Positions 61,190 to 64,000 of a stretch of 64,000 bases of DNA are shown here, piece by piece. A program made the position numbers and the translations under genes. The DNA is from Symbiodinium natans (lineage: Eukaryota; Sar; Dinophyceae; Suessiales; Symbiodiniaceae), in NCBI GenBank assembly GCA_905221605.1, contig CAJNDS010002246.1:456501-520500 (forward strand), written 5' to 3'. The notes under the pieces were generated by a model. That model saw only the letters and a list, made by a program, of their open reading frames with translations, was not told the origin of the DNA and searched no databases. How positions within the stretch are numbered: position 1 is the first letter of the stretch; the number at the start of each line of letters is the position of its first letter.

Positions 61190-62120
61190 ATCCGTTTTCA
61201 AATGGGATGCCTGGACATCTTTTGCAAAGGAGCCGCCAATCATGCTTGACATTTGGCGATGGCTTGCGTCTACGCCAAAATGAGGTCTAAGATGCTTTCG
61301 CGCCCTATACCCCTAAGTGGCATGGACCTTTGTGTATTATTTGGCTTCTGCTCTTGGTTGAGCATCAATCTGCATATATTTTTATATGCCCGTTATCGTA
61401 GTTGAAGACCAAGGGCCTTGTAAATCGGGCTTAAAGCATGCACTTTTCGCACTTGCTGCTTTGCCACGCTCAGGATGCCCTCTCAGGAGTCATGCCTGGG
61501 CCGCAGCAAGCTACTCAAGCTAAACGTCAAGGCTAGCCAGCCACCATGTCTATAAATAAAGACGGTAATTAGCACGTCATACACAACAGTTGCAAAGATC
61601 CGGGCAGAACTGAGCAATGAGGCTGCCAGGCGCAGCCTCAAACACGTTGGATTTTTGAAAGGAAAAAGCGGGCAGAGAGGGGCAAGGTGAGAAAGACGGA
61701 GTCTGATGGCTTTCAAAAAAAACCGTTGTTTTATTCACAAGATCTTGTCACTGCAGCACTGAGCACCAAACTCCGTCACTTTTCTTGCGTCGCTTCTGCT
61801 CCTGACAGAGGCGACCAGTTAGATTTTGTTTTTTTTGCCACGCGCTTTTTGAGTTAAGCTGAGCATGTGGCGCGGCGGTCTGCATGGCTTCGGACCTAAC
61901 TCATAGTCACGCGATTACGTATACTCCTGTATACTCTTTTGCTGCGGCTGTCGAGCTCGGCTCCGAGCTAGAGCAGTCGCGACCTGCTAGCTGCCAGAGG
62001 TATGTTTTTCGCTGCTAGTCGTACTGTTTGCCCTTCACTCAGTGACGCACCCATCTAGGCAAGCCAGCATGCTCGCAGCGCTTCGCGGCCTTGGCTGTTT
62101 GCGTCCGCTGGCGCGCTAGC
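61190..62120. other. Single-copy-looking region, no gene assigned
   Basis: Over 900 bases free of telomere repeats, with more even base composition than anything to its left. The longest frame is minus-strand 61483-61716 (77 codons), Leu-, Ala- and Ser-rich with one possible hydrophobic stretch in its second half. It matches nothing I recognise and could be chance. The region may be the start of ordinary chromosomal sequence or of a larger element. Confidence 0.35.
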
Positions 62121-62122
62121 TG

Positions 62123-62551
62123 GGCTAGATTTTTTACGGTCTTGGAAGATCATGCGGTTTGCTAAGTGGTTAGGGCGGCTTAACACATCTAGCGTAAGCT
62201 TACTAAGTGGACTTATAAGTGAATTATAAACCATTTAAGTCGACATACTGAGTCAGCTAACTCGTGCAAGTCACACAGCTGAATTAACTTTCCCGAAAGT
62301 ATATGGGACATTATGTCAGCTGCATGACTTGCGCGAGGTTAGCTGAGTCGACTTACATGGCTGATAAGTCACTTATCAGTCCACGTAGTAGGCTTACGTT
62401 AAGTCTGCTAAGCCACCTAACCACATAGCAACCCACGCGATCATGCCGGGACGTGCACGCGGCGCTGGAGCGGCGACGCCTTGAGACAATGCCGATGATT
62501 GTGTTTGGGCACAGTGTATTTTTCAATTGCAGCGTGCTCATTTGACATACA
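62123..62551. repeat. Flanking repeat, copy 1 (contains complete foldback)
   Basis: GGCTAGATTTTTTACGGTCT to ATTTGACATACA. The second copy starts near 63743 and reaches the right edge at 64000. Copy 1 holds about 170 extra bases, which are the centre of the foldback element. Confidence 0.9.
62148..62440. mobile_element. Family-O long foldback element
   Basis: The left half (GGTTTGCTAAGTGGTTAGGG, AGCGTAAGCTTACTAAGTGG, ACTTATAAGTGA, TTTAAGTCGACATACTGAGT) pairs with the right half (CTGAGTCGACTTACATGG, TCACTTATCAGTCCACGTAG, TAGGCTTACGTTAAGTCTGC, CCACCTAACCACATAGCAAC) over more than 100 bases each. An inner GCAAGTCACACAGCTGAAT and GTCAGCTGCATGACTTGC pair as well. The element is almost one complete palindrome of about 290 bases, with no coding capacity. 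Confidence 0.85.
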
Positions 62552-62558
62552 CTGAGGA

Positions 62559-63660
62559 TCTGACGGCCTTTGCTTGTGGAACTTCAGGCGATGCCTGAAG
62601 TCACATAAGTTGTACGAGGGCGCGCTTTTCTTGAGAGAGAGTAGGCTTCTGAGACCGACGCGGACTCAGTGAAAGAAGAAAGTGGCTCGGCAGGAGCCTA
62701 AAGCTGATTCTATTTCGGACTTGCTGGTGGAAGTGTTTCACTACACTGAGGGCTCCACAGGCTGCGCGTTGGGACTTTCAGGATGTACCTGAAGCCGGTG
62801 AAAATGCATGTTCGTTGGAGAGGTGAGCTTCGCGTCAGGCGCTGAGCTCTTTGCTTTCGGAACTTCAGGCGATGCCTGAAGTCAGATAAGTTGTGCGGGG
62901 GTGCGTTTTTCTTGGGAGAGAGTAGGCTTCTGAGACCGACGCGGACTCAGTCAAAGAGGAAAGTGGCTCGGCGGGAGCCTAATGCTGATTCTATTCCGGA
63001 CTTGCTGGTGGCGGTGTTTCACTACACTGAGGGCTCCACAGGCTGCGCATTGGGACTTTCAGGATGTACCTGAAGCCGGTGAAAATGCATGTTCGTTGGA
63101 GAGGTGAGCTTCGCGTCAGGCACTGAGCTCTTTGCTTTCGGAACTTCAGGCGATGCCTGAAGTCAGATAAGTTGTGCGGGGGTGCGTTTTTCTTGGGAGA
63201 GAGTAGGCTTCTGAGACCGACGCGGACTCAGTCAAAGAGGAAAGTGGCTCGGCGGGAGCCTACTGATTCTATTTCGGACTTGCTGGTGGCGGTGTTTCAC
63301 TACACTGAGGGCTCCACAGGCTGCGCGTTGTAACTTTCAGGATGTACCTGAAGCCGGTGAAAACGCATGTTCGTTGGAGAGGTGAGTTTCGCGTCAGGCG
63401 CTGAGCTCTTTGCTTTCGGAACTTCAGGCGATGCCTGAAGTCAGATAAGTTGTGCGGGGATGCGTTTTTCTTGGGAGAGAGTAGGCTTCTGAGACCGACG
63501 CGGCAGGAGCCTAATGCTGATTCTGTTTCGGACTTGCTGGTGGCGATGTTTCGCTACACTGAGGGCTCCACAGGCGGCGCCTTCGGACTTTCAGGAGGTA
63601 CCTGAAGCCGGTGAAAATGCATGTTCTTGGGAGAGGTGGGCTTCGCGTGCTGAGCTTCGG
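62559..63660. repeat. 280-base tandem repeat, four copies
   Basis: Copies begin (GGAACTTCAGGCGATGCCTG) at 62578, 62859, 63140 and 63418, so periods are 281, 281 and 278; the fourth is cut short near 63655 and lacks about 27 bases after GACGCGG. Each unit starts with the palindromic CTTCAGGCGATGCCTGAAG and contains a second imperfect one (CTTTCAGGATGTACCTGAAG). Frames of 60 to 90 codons cross the units (for example 62891-63073) but do not continue from copy to copy. Non-coding satellite is the simplest reading; a non-coding transcript is not excluded. Confidence 0.93.
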
Positions 63661-63742
63661 AAACAGCCACTGAGGCGGCCACCCACCACGGCGGTGGGCC
63701 AGGTGGTTGGACTGGACCCTTTGCCTGGTTCGCGGAGGCTTA

Positions 63743-64000
63743 GGCTAGATTTTTTTGCGGTCTTGGAAGATCACGCGGTTTGCTAAGTGGTCAGGGCGGC
63801 TTAACACATCTGGCGTAAGCTTACTAAGTGGACTTATAAGTCACTTATCAGTCCACGTAGTAGGCTTACGTTCACAGCAACCCGCGCGATCATGCCAGGA
63901 CGCACACGCGGCGCTCCAGCAGCGATGCCTTGAGACAAGGCCGATGATTTTGTGTGGGCACAGTGTATTTTTCAATTGCAGCATGCTCATTTGACATACA
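63743..64000. repeat. Flanking repeat, copy 2 (foldback centre deleted)
   Basis: GGCTAGATTTTTTTGCGGTC, GGTTTGCTAAGTGGTCAGGG and ACTAAGTGGACTTATAAGTC follow copy 1, then the sequence jumps directly to ACTTATCAGTCCACGTAGTA. The missing part is exactly the loop side of the foldback. The outer right arm is also shortened (GCTTACGTTCACAGCAACCC). The copy continues past the window edge. Confidence 0.9.

Noticed and set aside
1-64000. CRISPR array
   Set aside because: Regularly spaced repeats exist only as telomeric units or satellites; no array of identical repeats with unique spacers of constant length was seen, and the DNA is eukaryotic in character.
1-64000. Dinoflagellate spliced-leader sequence or genes that would fix the organism
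   Set aside because: I looked for CCGTAGCCATTTTGGCTCAA-like sequence and for ribosomal or spliceosomal RNA and saw none, so the organism remains an inference.

Overview
This window is almost entirely non-coding repeat DNA from a eukaryotic nuclear genome. Its main component is the 7-base telomere motif TTTAGGG/CCCTAAA. It appears as a clean or decayed tract every few hundred bases from the left edge to about 61.0 kb, in both orientations. This motif is the telomere repeat of most land plants, many green algae, dinoflagellates and chromerid algae. The tracts, the foldback elements, the homopolymer runs (one of 54 G) and the absence of any recognisable gene make a dinoflagellate or similar alga my best guess. 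That is an inference; no marker gene or spliced-leader sequence was seen to confirm it.

Layout: 1-5.8 kb holds telomeric tracts with short spacers. At 5.85-6.40 kb is a 32-base minisatellite with a higher-order period of about 148 bases. From 6.6 to 10.5 kb tracts alternate with inverted-repeat elements, one nested in another. At 10.74-11.53 kb is a 49-base satellite that switches strand. At 11.53-12.86 kb is a degenerate telomere-like array, followed to 13.68 kb by AT-rich repeat DNA with four matching hairpins. From 13.7 to 61.2 kb tracts alternate with single-copy-looking spacers, microsatellites and copies of about fifteen small inverted-repeat (MITE-like) families. From about 61.2 kb to the right edge the telomeric motif disappears. 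That part holds a foldback element, a four-copy tandem repeat of about 280 bases, and a second, partly deleted copy of the foldback region.

No protein-coding gene, rRNA, tRNA or CRISPR array could be supported. The open frames are either translations of repeats (GFRVQG-like, NPL-type or GGRN-type peptides) or short frames in GC-rich spacers with frames open on both strands.

The main biological signal is how the telomeric tracts arrived. Several are bounded by direct duplications of the flanking unique DNA (best case: a perfect 31-base duplication around the tract at 53367-53435). Others interrupt inverted-repeat elements, and several form head-to-head TTTAGGG-CCCTAAA junctions. Together these suggest repeated insertion of telomeric DNA at staggered breaks, local amplification of variant motifs, and parallel colonisation by small non-autonomous transposons.
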